5,669 nt of DNA, from positions 1-5,669 of the forward strand of contig JAHDIA010000427.1 in NCBI GenBank assembly GCA_020631035.1, read 5' to 3'. A program made the translations under genes and the position numbers. The stretch comes from Chitinophagales bacterium. Lineage in GTDB: Bacteria; Bacteroidota; Bacteroidia; Chitinophagales; UBA2359. A model generated the notes under the pieces. The model saw only the letters and a program-made list of their open reading frames with translations, had not been told where the DNA came from and ran no database searches. This document shows, one piece after another, positions 1 to 5,360 of this stretch (positions are counted from its first letter, which is position 1; each line of letters starts with the position of its first letter).

Positions 1-343
1 TAAGTGTGAAGGTTCTTTTGAAGTTCTTATTCACAAATTCCCTCTTAATATACTTAACTTTTGGTGAACTTTCAGCATTTTCTTCGGAATTTTCTGTTTT
101 CCCTTCAGAACACTTACCACTAATGGTCATAAACTCACCCTCAATATTGATGCTAAAGTCTGATTTGTCCCAGCCTGGAGCAATTACCTCTAATTGGTAA
201 TCAGCATCTGTTTCTATGATGTTGACTGCTGGCTTGTGAAAACCACTCATATTGGTCGTAATACCCTGACCAAAAATGTCGTCAAATAATTTGGTAAACT
301 CGTTGTTGAAAAAGTTCGGATTTCTTCTTGTTCTAGAATGCAT
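1..343 (-). CDS. Hsp20 family small heat-shock protein (partial, C-terminus outside window)
   Basis: Cytoplasmic ATP-independent holdase chaperone of the alpha-crystallin/Hsp20 family, which binds unfolding proteins until they can be refolded. The reading frame opens with ATG at 343-341 and runs without a stop through the left edge, giving 114 visible residues. Residues 1-35 are a short Phe/Asn-rich N-terminal arm (RNPNFFNNEFTKLFDDIF). The alpha-crystallin domain starts near residue 38 with PAVNIIETDADYQLEVIAPG, the usual 'P.vni.E.dd.y.l....PG' opening. It continues through DFSINIEGEFMTISGK to the KREF..K.FKRTFTL strand at 99-114. The Ser/Glu-rich stretch at 79-93 is the variable loop before that strand. 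The C-terminal part, with the A-x-x-x-x-G-x-L motif, is outside the window. It is separated from the upstream redoxin gene by 184 nt and may have its own promoter. Family assignment is firm; the partner and the stress signal are unknown. Confidence 0.93.
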   Translation of the reverse strand, partial: MHSRTRRNPNFFNNEFTKLFDDIFGQGITTNMSGFHKPAVNIIETDADYQLEVIAPGWDKSDFSINIEGEFMTISGKCSEGKTENSEENAESSPKVKYIKREFVNKNFKRTFTL

Positions 344-410
344 TGTTATAAATTTTATGATTATTAATTTCTAAATAAATTTGATTGAGTATTTCATTTC
401 AATCAGTTGA

Positions 411-441
411 CAAGTATAGGTCAAATGCTGTGCCAGTACAA
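411..441 (-). promoter_or_regulatory. possible Bacteroidota-type promoter for the Hsp20 gene
   Basis: On the minus strand a TTG (441-439) is followed after 20 nt by TATACTTG (418-411). This is one mismatch from the Bacteroidota -7 consensus TAnnTTTG, with spacing inside the usual 17-23 nt. It lies about 68 nt upstream of the Hsp20 ATG. In AT-rich DNA such matches arise by chance, so this is a candidate only. Confidence 0.3.
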
Positions 442-527
442 GAAAATGGAAAAACCAAATATTTTAAACGACAAAATGTCTGTTTTTGCAACTTTTTGGC
501 AAGAAATTGCTGTCAATTTGGCAAAAA

Positions 528-1103
528 TCAAGGTTTGAGGTTGATGAGACAACCAACTGCCTCTGTTTTAGGAACAGCAATGGGTTCGCCTCTTACAATG
601 GATTCTAGAGCATCTCGCAAATCAGAAGTGGTGGTTTTGCCCCGTTTTTTACCCACCTTGTAATAAGTATTGTCGATGCGTCCTTGGTACCAAACTTCGT
701 CATAAGTATGGTTGTAGATGACAATTTCAGGAGTGACATTTGCCCCAAACCGCTTGGTTTTGGTCTGAAAGTAATCGGTTTTAAGTGGAAAAGGAATTTG
801 ATAAACGAACTGAAACGAATCTATCTTTTCTCTTTTAGAAAAAGAATTGGGAAACAAGCCCACAAACTCAATATTATAAGAACGGTATTCTTGGTACAGC
901 TCTTTAAGGGCAACTGTATAAAATTGCGTCAAAAGACAATCTTCCAACATAAAAATGTAAACGGTGAGGCTATCGTCAACGGGACAGCGTTCTTGGGCCT
1001 TGACTTGTGTGGAGATGAAAAATGTGAAAAGCCCTATAAGTAATAGAATAGGGTAGTACTTTACTGTTTTAGGAATTATATTTTTTTGAATATACTCATC
1101 CAT
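528..1103 (-). CDS. secreted redoxin / thioredoxin-fold protein
   Basis: Thioredoxin-fold protein of the extracytoplasmic 'redoxin domain' type, probably a thiol redox enzyme or peroxiredoxin-like protein acting outside the inner membrane; the substrate is unknown. Residues 1-16 are polar and basic, 17-32 are strongly hydrophobic, and a likely signal-peptidase site follows near VKAQ (34-37). The redox motif position reads LEDCLLTQFY (53-62), so there is one cysteine (C56) where classical thioredoxins have CxxC. VTPEIVIY (123-130) matches the cis-proline loop. WYQGRIDNTYY (138-148), the basic KKRGK segment, SDLRDALESIVRGEP (160-174) and the ending EAVGCLI (181-187) match the C-terminal signature I associate with this family. 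C185 could act as a resolving cysteine. The start is the only upstream ATG and overlaps the end of the preceding ORF by 8 nt (ATGGATGA), suggesting translational coupling. Confidence 0.8.
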   Translation of the reverse strand: MDEYIQKNIIPKTVKYYPILLLIGLFTFFISTQVKAQERCPVDDSLTVYIFMLEDCLLTQFYTVALKELYQEYRSYNIEFVGLFPNSFSKREKIDSFQFVYQIPFPLKTDYFQTKTKRFGANVTPEIVIYNHTYDEVWYQGRIDNTYYKVGKKRGKTTTSDLRDALESIVRGEPIAVPKTEAVGCLINLKP

Positions 1104-1710
1104 CCAACTCTTCTTTAATTTTAGCTCTTAACTGTACTAAATCTTTAAAACGTGTATAGTCGAAATCTTTCTTAGCAGTTTTATAAAAATTGCTTGGTGA
1201 GAAAGCATCAAACTCCCTAGAAAGTGCTTTGGCAAAATCTTTTCCTTGAAACCAGGGGAGGAATTGTAAAGTCTCAATAAAATCATCGTCAAATTTATTA
1301 ACAAATTCTTGAAGTGTTGCTTCAAAATTTTCTCTACTCCAATTATTTGTTTTTAGTTGACTTACCTCTATTTTTTGCCAAGCTTGTTTTTTACAATAAT
1401 CTAGGTCAAGTTGGCTAGGAAGGGTACCACTTTTTTCAGCGATGTTTGTTCCAAAATCGGTTGGTACTCTCAACTTACCAAGTGTATGTCTAACCGCTTG
1501 ATCGTATCTAATAGATTTAGCAGCTTGTATGTATTGAGCTTTAAGATTTTCTTTTTCTATATTAGGTTTTTTAGATTTGTGATTAGGTTTTTTAGATTTG
1601 TGGTAATTATAGAAAGTATCAAAATCTAAAAAGTAATTTTCAATAGTGGGAAAGTAACTTATATAAACATATGAATCAATGGTCAGTAAAAGAGCAGTCT
1701 CAAGGGGCAT
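1096..1710 (-). CDS. hypothetical protein upstream of the redoxin, with doubtful start
   Basis: Not recognised. It is a 204-residue, charged, Phe/Asp/Lys-rich protein without a clear signal peptide or membrane helix. Residues 37-50 carry a perfect seven-residue duplication (HKSKKPN twice), and the remainder is probably helical, with aromatic-acidic stretches such as NKFDDDFIETLQFLPWFQ. Its stop overlaps the redoxin start by 8 nt, which argues that it is translated and co-expressed with that gene. The 5' end is odd: the only ATG in the frame (1710-1708) lies in the loop of a perfect 10-bp hairpin that looks like the terminator of the gene upstream. The frame is closed by TGA at 1722-1720. Residues 4-8 are encoded by the hairpin arm itself. 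Either a non-ATG start lies further in, or the gene has lost its 5' end, or the hairpin controls its translation. Confidence 0.55.
   Translation of the reverse strand: MPLETALLLTIDSYVYISYFPTIENYFLDFDTFYNYHKSKKPNHKSKKPNIEKENLKAQYIQAAKSIRYDQAVRHTLGKLRVPTDFGTNIAEKSGTLPSQLDLDYCKKQAWQKIEVSQLKTNNWSRENFEATLQEFVNKFDDDFIETLQFLPWFQGKDFAKALSREFDAFSPSNFYKTAKKDFDYTRFKDLVQLRAKIKEELDG
1561..1602 (-). repeat. perfect 2 x 21-bp tandem repeat inside the hypothetical gene
   Basis: The 21-bp unit starting ATTAGGTTTTTTAGATTTGT is present twice without mismatch at 1561-1581 and 1582-1602. Its length is a multiple of three, so it duplicates HKSKKPN in frame. Perfect identity suggests a recent slippage duplication that may vary in copy number between strains. 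Confidence 0.9.
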
Positions 1711-1721
1711 CGAGACTGCTC
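1688..1721 (-). terminator. terminator-like hairpin after the T9SS Spy-like gene
   Basis: GAGCAGTCTC (1692-1701) and GAGACTGCTC (1712-1721) form a perfect 10-bp stem with a 10-nt loop. Read on the minus strand it is followed at once by TTTT (1691-1688), and it lies about 90 nt after the stop of the gene ending at 1810. The U-tract is short, so termination may be partial. The loop contains the only ATG of the next ORF, so an attenuator or translational role is also possible. Confidence 0.6.
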
Positions 1722-1809
1722 AAAGAAATCGTTTTCAACAATGTTCGTTTCAAACGTTTCCATATCTTACCTCAATAGGAATCCGTTGAAACATTATGAT
1801 GATTTGTAT

Positions 1810-3021
1810 TTACTTCAACATAAAACGCTGAGTACTTTCGCCACTCGCATCAATGATTTTGTAGAAGTACATATCTTTTTGCAAGCCACTCAAGTCCACA
1901 TCAATACTGTGTTCACCAGCCGTTTTGTAAGCATTGACCACCGTTTGAACCAGACGACCCTGTTGGTTGTACAATTCAATCACAACCTTACCATCTTCCA
2001 ATACCTCATACTTCAAAGTGTTTTGCTTGGTAGAAGGATTGGGGTATACATTCAACTGGCGTTCTTTGCCCCATTCTTTCTTACCTTCCCACTCTTCTTT
2101 GTCACCCCATTCTTCTTTGTGGTCTTCCCATTCCTTGTCAGGGTCCAACATCAAAAATTTTCCAGGATGTAAGTGGTGCATAAAATGTGCCCGTCTTGCC
2201 AAATGGTGCAACACTTTTTCTGCTTTGTCTTCCCCTACTTTGGCAATCACCAATTCTTTGATGTCTTCTTTCCAACTAGGTGCTTGCGCTTTAATGGGTT
2301 CTAGTAGAGCTTCAATAGACTCACTGTATTTGTCAGCCAAATCCCTAACTTGCTCCTTGTTGTCGTGCATAGCCTCTATCAAGGGTTCAATGAGTTCTTT
2401 GCATTCAGCTCTAGGAGTGCCATTCTCTTTGCATTCCTTTTTAATACTGTGAATTTCTTCCTTACTCTCTTTAAAAACGCCTCTAAGTTCATCAATTGTG
2501 TTTTTGTCTGTTTGACTCAAACTAGGCTCCAACTTTTGTCTTTGGGAGTGAACCAAAGGAAAAATGTTTTCTTTGGCATAAGCCATAACAATTTCTTTGA
2601 TTTCCTTAAAGGCAGCTCTGTCTTCTTTGTCTCCACAATGTCTTTCTTTGCCTTCACAGCCTTCTCCCTCTCCATCGTGTTTAAAATGTCCGTGATGCCC
2701 TCTTCTAAAGTGCATCATCTCAGCCAGTTTTGCCATTTGGTCTTCGGTCAAAATTGGAGACAATTCCTCCTTTTGCTGTTCCATAAGACGCTTAAAAGCC
2801 TGATGTTTTTCACTTCTCTCCAAATCTTGTTTTTTCAATGCAATCATCTTTTGAGCATTGGCTTCCAAAATGGGTTGTATGGCATCAACTTGTTGGTCAG
2901 TCAACTCCAACTTATCTTGCATACGTTCCAATTTGTGTTCAAGCATTTGGGAAAAGTCGCCCCTCTGGGCAAATACAGATAGCGATACAAAACACGCCAT
3001 CAATAAAATGAATCTTTTCAT
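1810..3021 (-). CDS. Spy/CpxP-like secreted protein with T9SS C-terminal sorting domain
   Basis: 403-residue exported protein combining an LTxxQ-type periplasmic chaperone region with a type IX secretion signal. Residues 1-19 are a signal peptide (MKRFILLMACFVSLSVFAQ). Residues 31-106 form a Spy-like helical unit with LTDQQ (40-44) and LTEDQ (91-95). It aligns without gaps to residues 38-113 of the neighbouring 141-residue protein, with 30 of 76 positions identical. A His/Gly/Glu/Cys-rich linker (104-130, C122 and C129) could bind metal. Residues 131-290 are mainly amphipathic helix with C197 and C207. Residues 296-320 hold four Trp at 6-7 residue spacing among Lys and Glu. Residues 323-403, from LNVYPNPS to the final FMLK, are a Por_Secre_tail sorting domain, which in Bacteroidota directs passage across the outer membrane and often surface attachment. 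It lies 47 nt after the 141-residue gene and is probably co-transcribed with it. Domain calls are firm; the chaperone or metal role is inferred. Confidence 0.9.
   Translation of the reverse strand: MKRFILLMACFVSLSVFAQRGDFSQMLEHKLERMQDKLELTDQQVDAIQPILEANAQKMIALKKQDLERSEKHQAFKRLMEQQKEELSPILTEDQMAKLAEMMHFRRGHHGHFKHDGEGEGCEGKERHCGDKEDRAAFKEIKEIVMAYAKENIFPLVHSQRQKLEPSLSQTDKNTIDELRGVFKESKEEIHSIKKECKENGTPRAECKELIEPLIEAMHDNKEQVRDLADKYSESIEALLEPIKAQAPSWKEDIKELVIAKVGEDKAEKVLHHLARRAHFMHHLHPGKFLMLDPDKEWEDHKEEWGDKEEWEGKKEWGKERQLNVYPNPSTKQNTLKYEVLEDGKVVIELYNQQGRLVQTVVNAYKTAGEHSIDVDLSGLQKDMYFYKIIDASGESTQRFMLK
2065..2136 (-). repeat. KEEW-type degenerate repeat in the linker before the sorting domain
   Basis: Residues 296-319 of the T9SS protein repeat a (K)(E/K)EWxx unit with Trp at 298, 305, 311 and 317. 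At DNA level the plus strand repeats a CCATTCTTCTTTG-like motif imperfectly. It looks like a short internally expanded linker, highly charged and aromatic. Confidence 0.7.
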
Positions 3022-3036
3022 CTGAATAATACTTTT

Positions 3037-3062
3037 AGTGGATATAATACTTAGTGATATAA
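3037..3062 (-). promoter_or_regulatory. TTATATCACT-like motifs upstream of the T9SS Spy-like gene
   Basis: In the 47-nt gap before the 403-residue gene the minus strand carries TTATATCACT (3062-3053) and a near copy TTATATCCACT (3047-3037), 31 and 15 nt before the ATG. The exact 10-mer recurs 13 nt before the other Spy-like gene (3517-3508). This may be a shared regulatory or leader element, or simply sequence kept from the gene duplication. AT-rich composition lowers its weight. Confidence 0.25.
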
Positions 3063-3068
3063 ATTACT

Positions 3069-3494
3069 TTAGTTGCCAGAAGCTGGTTGCATTCTGTGTT
3101 GTCTTTTTTCGCCTTGAGGACGTTTGCGTTCGTGGTGTTTTTTGGCTTTGGCTGCACGATGCATCATCATTCCTGTATATTTTTCTAATTGAATAGGAGT
3201 TAAAAACTCAGCCAATTCTTGCTTTTGAGCAGCCATTAAACTCTCCATTTGGGTCATTTTTTGCGCTCGTTCCATTTCACTTTCTTTCAAAGTACGCACT
3301 TCTGTTCTATACTTTTCCAAAATAGGTTTGATCTGAGTTTGCTGTTCATCACTCAATTCCAATCTTTCGGTCAATCTTTCCATCAATGCATTAGGATTTT
3401 TGGGTTTGTCTTTTGCTGCCTCTGATTGGGCAAATACATTCAAACTCACAACAGAAATGAGCAGTACCAAGGCTAACTTTAAAAAACTTTTCAT
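3069..3494 (-). CDS. Spy/CpxP-family periplasmic chaperone-like protein
   Basis: 141-residue secreted helical protein resembling Spy and CpxP, periplasmic proteins that act as ATP-independent chaperones or stress modulators in Proteobacteria. Residues 1-23 are a signal peptide ending VFAQ. The mature part has the two family motifs in the expected places: LSDEQ (47-51) and LTPIQ (98-102), joined by a long charged amphipathic helix. The C-terminal tail (113-136) is unusually rich in Lys, Arg and His (HRAAKAKKHHERKRPQGEKR), which could bind nucleic acid, anionic lipid or metal. There are no cysteines in the mature chain. It is the likely tandem paralogue of the N-terminal part of the next gene, and it follows the sigma/anti-sigma/sensor unit after 311 nt. 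I infer it to be an effector of that stress module; chaperone activity is not proven by sequence. Confidence 0.85.
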   Translation of the reverse strand: MKSFLKLALVLLISVVSLNVFAQSEAAKDKPKNPNALMERLTERLELSDEQQTQIKPILEKYRTEVRTLKESEMERAQKMTQMESLMAAQKQELAEFLTPIQLEKYTGMMMHRAAKAKKHHERKRPQGEKRQHRMQPASGN

Positions 3495-3574
3495 GTTTGT
3501 TTATTTAAGTGATATAATTTTTTTTGATTTCATCATTGCTAAATATACGCAATTTAAATTGATTTATGAGTTCT

Positions 3575-3667
3575 GAGTTTAGAATTACGAATTTAGAATA
3601 GCCTAGCATTTCCCGTTCCATTCTAAACTTTACATTCAAAAAATTCGTCATTCTACATTCTAAACTC
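3575..3667. repeat. imperfect inverted repeat / hairpin-forming element
   Basis: GAGTTTAGAAT (3575-3585) pairs perfectly with ATTCTAAACTC (3657-3667), and TTTAGAAT (3592-3599) with ATTCTAAA (3620-3627). ATTACGAAT (3584-3592) pairs with one mismatch to 3643-3651. The right arm is longer and contains an internal direct repeat (ATTCTAAACTYTACATTY at 3620-3637 and 3657-3674, 16 of 18 identical). A block of it (3642-3659) is 16/18 identical to 5560-5577 in inverted orientation, next to the other copy of the dispersed repeat, so it may belong to the same element. Confidence 0.65.
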
Positions 3668-3696
3668 TACATTTATTATCTTGAGTTTGTCGAAGG

Positions 3697-3792
3697 ATGG
3701 GGCAACGTCATTGGTTCTAGGCTAGGTGTACTCTGGTTAACCAACGCATGCTTCATACTTCGTACAAGCGTTCATCCCCCCGCTCATCCGAC
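3697..3792 (-). repeat. dispersed intergenic repeat, copy 1
   Basis: The reverse complement of this 96-bp segment aligns without gaps to 5447-5542, with about 74 of 96 bases identical. Two blocks are perfectly conserved: GCATGCGTTGGTTAACCAG and TAGCCTAGAACCAATGACG. The segments between them diverge strongly while keeping their length. TTGGTT in one block and AACCAA in the other can pair, and TGGTTAACCA is itself palindromic. It carries no ORF. It resembles a REP- or MITE-like intergenic element rather than an insertion sequence. Confidence 0.85.
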
Positions 3793-3805
3793 ACTTCTCA
3801 AATGC

Positions 3806-4213
3806 CTAATTCTGTTTTCTAGGACCTCTAGTCCCATAAGGCGGTCCCTTCCGAAACTCTGGCAATTGTTTGAGTTTTGTATGCATTTTTTCTATTTGTT
3901 CTGCTTCCAAAATAGCTTCCATTTCACCAATAACCTCGTCCATCAATTTTCTTCGACCATTGCGATAAGTCTCTCTCACTTTTTCCATTTCGGGCGATTT
4001 GGCCTCCAAAATGGCGTCAATTTGAGTTTTTTGCTCTGCATTGGCATCGGTAGCATGGTAAAAAAAGCCTTTGGCTCTTTCAACATGGGCTTTGGGATTG
4101 TGATCTCGTTTGATTTTGTGTTTGACAAAAGTGGTGGTAATCAAAACACCCAATACCAAGCCAATCAAAAAAGTGCCTATAATGGCGAATATGGATTTTG
4201 CTGTGCTGTTCAT
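3806..4213 (-). CDS. membrane-anchored Spy/CnrX-like periplasmic sensor protein
   Basis: 135-residue protein with a short cytoplasmic N-terminus, one membrane helix (about 7-29, IFAIIGTFLIGLVLGVLITT) that is probably uncleaved, and a helical extracytoplasmic domain. The domain (about 50-120) has the helical-hairpin layout of the metal-resistance/Spy superfamily, with degenerate LTxxQ-like positions at ANAEQKTQI (58-66) and LEAEQIEKM (102-110) and a basic helix between them. The tail is Pro/Gly/Arg-rich (GPPYGTRGPRKQN). Histidines at 32, 38, 43, 53 and 111 are possible but unproven metal ligands. It begins 9 nt after the putative anti-sigma gene, so it is almost certainly co-transcribed. By analogy with CnrX in the CnrYXH system of Cupriavidus it could sense a periplasmic signal and control the anti-sigma. 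A structural or chaperone role instead is possible. Confidence 0.75.
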   Translation of the reverse strand: MNSTAKSIFAIIGTFLIGLVLGVLITTTFVKHKIKRDHNPKAHVERAKGFFYHATDANAEQKTQIDAILEAKSPEMEKVRETYRNGRRKLMDEVIGEMEAILEAEQIEKMHTKLKQLPEFRKGPPYGTRGPRKQN

Positions 4214-4222
4214 TAATTATGA

Positions 4223-4627
4223 TTAATAATTGGAATTGAATGAAGAACTAATATCCCAAGCTGCATCTTCAATTTGTGTCAAACCCAACAAAGAGTCGGT
4301 TGACAAATTGCCATCTACATACCAAGAGTAAACCATCAACAACAATATGGCTGCTGCTCCTGACAAGGCAACTCTTTTAAACAAATGGACAATCTTGTTA
4401 GAGAACTCATCTGTTTTAACAGTTGTTCGTTCAGTCGTACTTGTTTGCTCAAACAATCCTTCTGCTTGCATACGCTGCATCAGTTGGGCATTGAAACCTG
4501 CCTCAAAATCGCTTTCATTTTTGCCCAACAAATTACCCAATGCTGCCAGTTGTTCCTGCTCGTTATTGTCGGTAATTTCTTGATTCAAAAGCTCAATCAG
4601 CTTGTGATATTTGTTTTTATCTGCCAT
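4223..4627 (-). CDS. putative membrane anti-sigma factor
   Basis: 134-residue single-pass membrane protein. Residues 1-80 are a polar, acidic cytoplasmic part with short helices (KYHKLIELLNQEI, EQEQLAALGNLL, FNAQLMQRMQAEGLF). A membrane helix follows at about 85-103 (RVALSGAAAILLLMVYSWYV). The remaining 30 residues are extracytoplasmic, acidic and end in SSSFNSNY. It starts 10 nt after the ECF sigma gene, which is the usual position of the cognate anti-sigma factor. I see no HxxxCxxC zinc-binding anti-sigma motif and no cysteine at all, so it is not a ZAS-type protein. In size and layout it is closer to small anti-sigmas such as CnrY. The assignment rests on position and topology rather than on a sequence motif. 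Confidence 0.72.
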   Translation of the reverse strand: MADKNKYHKLIELLNQEITDNNEQEQLAALGNLLGKNESDFEAGFNAQLMQRMQAEGLFEQTSTTERTTVKTDEFSNKIVHLFKRVALSGAAAILLLMVYSWYVDGNLSTDSLLGLTQIEDAAWDISSSFNSNY

Positions 4628-4637
4628 AGTGCATCGT

Positions 4638-5231
4638 TCAATGAATATCAGGATTCAATTTTAAAATCACTTCTTTTAGTTTTTTTTGGGCGGTATTCAA
4701 ACGAGACAAAACGGTTCCCAAGGGTATTTCCAAAATGTCCGCCGTTTCCTTGGTCGAATAGCCTTCCAACATTCTCAATACCAAGACTGAGCGAAACTTG
4801 GGGTCAACATAGTTCAATGCCTGATGAACCAAATCATTGATGTCTGTTGATCTATCGCTACTTTCTACACCTCTCAATTTCATTTTTAAGTCTGCTGCTG
4901 CACCTGTTTCAAATCGTTCATACTGTTTCTTTCGTTTTTTCAAAGCATTCAATGATAAATTGATGGCAATTCGAGTCAAATAGGTTTTCAAACTGGCATT
5001 TCCCTTAAATTGGTGAATGCTTTTGTAAAAACGGATAAAGGTTTCTTGTCCCACATCATCTACTTCACTTACATTGCCCAACATTCCTTTGATTGTGATA
5101 GCCAAATGCTTTTGATGCTGCTTTACAATGGCTTGAAAAGCCAATTGATTACCTTGTTTGGCAAGTTCCAGCAATCTTTTTTCTTCTGTTTGACTCATTT
5201 TTTTGGTTTGCCTCAAAAGTGTTGCATTCAT
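4638..5231 (-). CDS. ECF-type RNA polymerase sigma factor (sigma-70 family)
   Basis: Alternative sigma factor that directs RNA polymerase to stress promoters. Region 2 covers about residues 28-102, with the DDVGQETFIRFYKSIHQFKG stretch (58-77) matching the -10-binding helix signature (usual D.aQ..f) and SLKTYLTRIAINLSLNALKK following. Region 4 covers about 133-187, with DPKFRSVLVLRMLEGYSTKE and a helix-turn-helix at ETADILEIPLGTVLSRLNTA (162-181). Region 3 is absent and the length (197) is normal for ECF factors. Two starts are possible: ATG at 5231, or ATG at 5198 giving MSQTEEKRLLELAKQGN, which fits the usual ECF N-terminus better. It is the first gene of the unit with the anti-sigma and sensor genes. 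Autoregulation is typical of such units, but no ECF-type -35/-10 pair is evident upstream. Confidence 0.93.
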   Translation of the reverse strand: MNATLLRQTKKMSQTEEKRLLELAKQGNQLAFQAIVKQHQKHLAITIKGMLGNVSEVDDVGQETFIRFYKSIHQFKGNASLKTYLTRIAINLSLNALKKRKKQYERFETGAAADLKMKLRGVESSDRSTDINDLVHQALNYVDPKFRSVLVLRMLEGYSTKETADILEIPLGTVLSRLNTAQKKLKEVILKLNPDIH

Positions 5232-5360
5232 TTACTTACATTCATTCAATCAGGCAATTTGACTTCTTGTATTGGCTAATGTTGAAAGATAGACATCCCC
5301 AAAGTGAAATTTATTCGCTCCACCCATTTAAATGTATGTTTTTTTTGAAATTTTTTCTTT
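5232..5360 (-). promoter_or_regulatory. leader and presumed promoter region of the sigma operon
   Basis: This stretch must contain or adjoin the promoter of the sigma unit, but I cannot place it with confidence. TATCTTTC (7 of 8 to TAnnTTTG) occurs on the minus strand near 5285-5292 but lacks a TTG at a suitable distance. Further upstream are phased A-tracts on the minus strand (runs of 6 and 8 A at 5351-5356 and 5339-5346), which could bend DNA or act like an UP element. No gene is seen. Confidence 0.3.

Larger units (their letters stand above)
3495..3805. other. 311-nt intergenic region between the sensor and Spy genes
   Basis: No gene is seen here. From left to right it holds the immediate leader of the 141-residue Spy gene with a TTATATCACT motif (3508-3517, minus strand), an imperfect hairpin-forming AT-rich segment (3575-3667), and one copy of the 96-bp dispersed repeat (3697-3792), which starts 14 nt after the sensor gene's stop. 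I found no convincing Rho-independent terminator. Whether the Spy genes have their own promoter or depend on read-through is unclear. A weak -7-like TATATTTA lies near 3549-3556 without a TTG at the right distance. Confidence 0.6.

Noticed and set aside
462..490. Possible terminator GACA-AAA-TGTC with flanking A and T runs between the redoxin and Hsp20 genes
   Set aside because: The stem is only 4 bp plus a bulged A/T extension, too weak to call. The AAATTG/CAATTT stem nearer the redoxin stop is equally AT-rich.
385..663. Plus-strand frame across the redoxin 3' end
   Set aside because: It starts at TTG in the intergenic AT-rich region and mostly overlaps the redoxin gene antisense; no protein family is visible.
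1741..2982. Long plus-strand reading frames at 1741-2172, 1967-2452 and 2350-2982
   Set aside because: They lie antisense to the well-supported T9SS Spy-like gene and have Phe/Ser/Leu-rich composition typical of reverse-strand frames opposite Lys/Glu-rich coding DNA.
3866..5279. Plus-strand frames at 3866-4216, 4347-4583, 4385-4840 and 5010-5279
   Set aside because: They are antisense to the sensor, anti-sigma and ECF sigma genes, with no recognisable domain and shadow-like composition.
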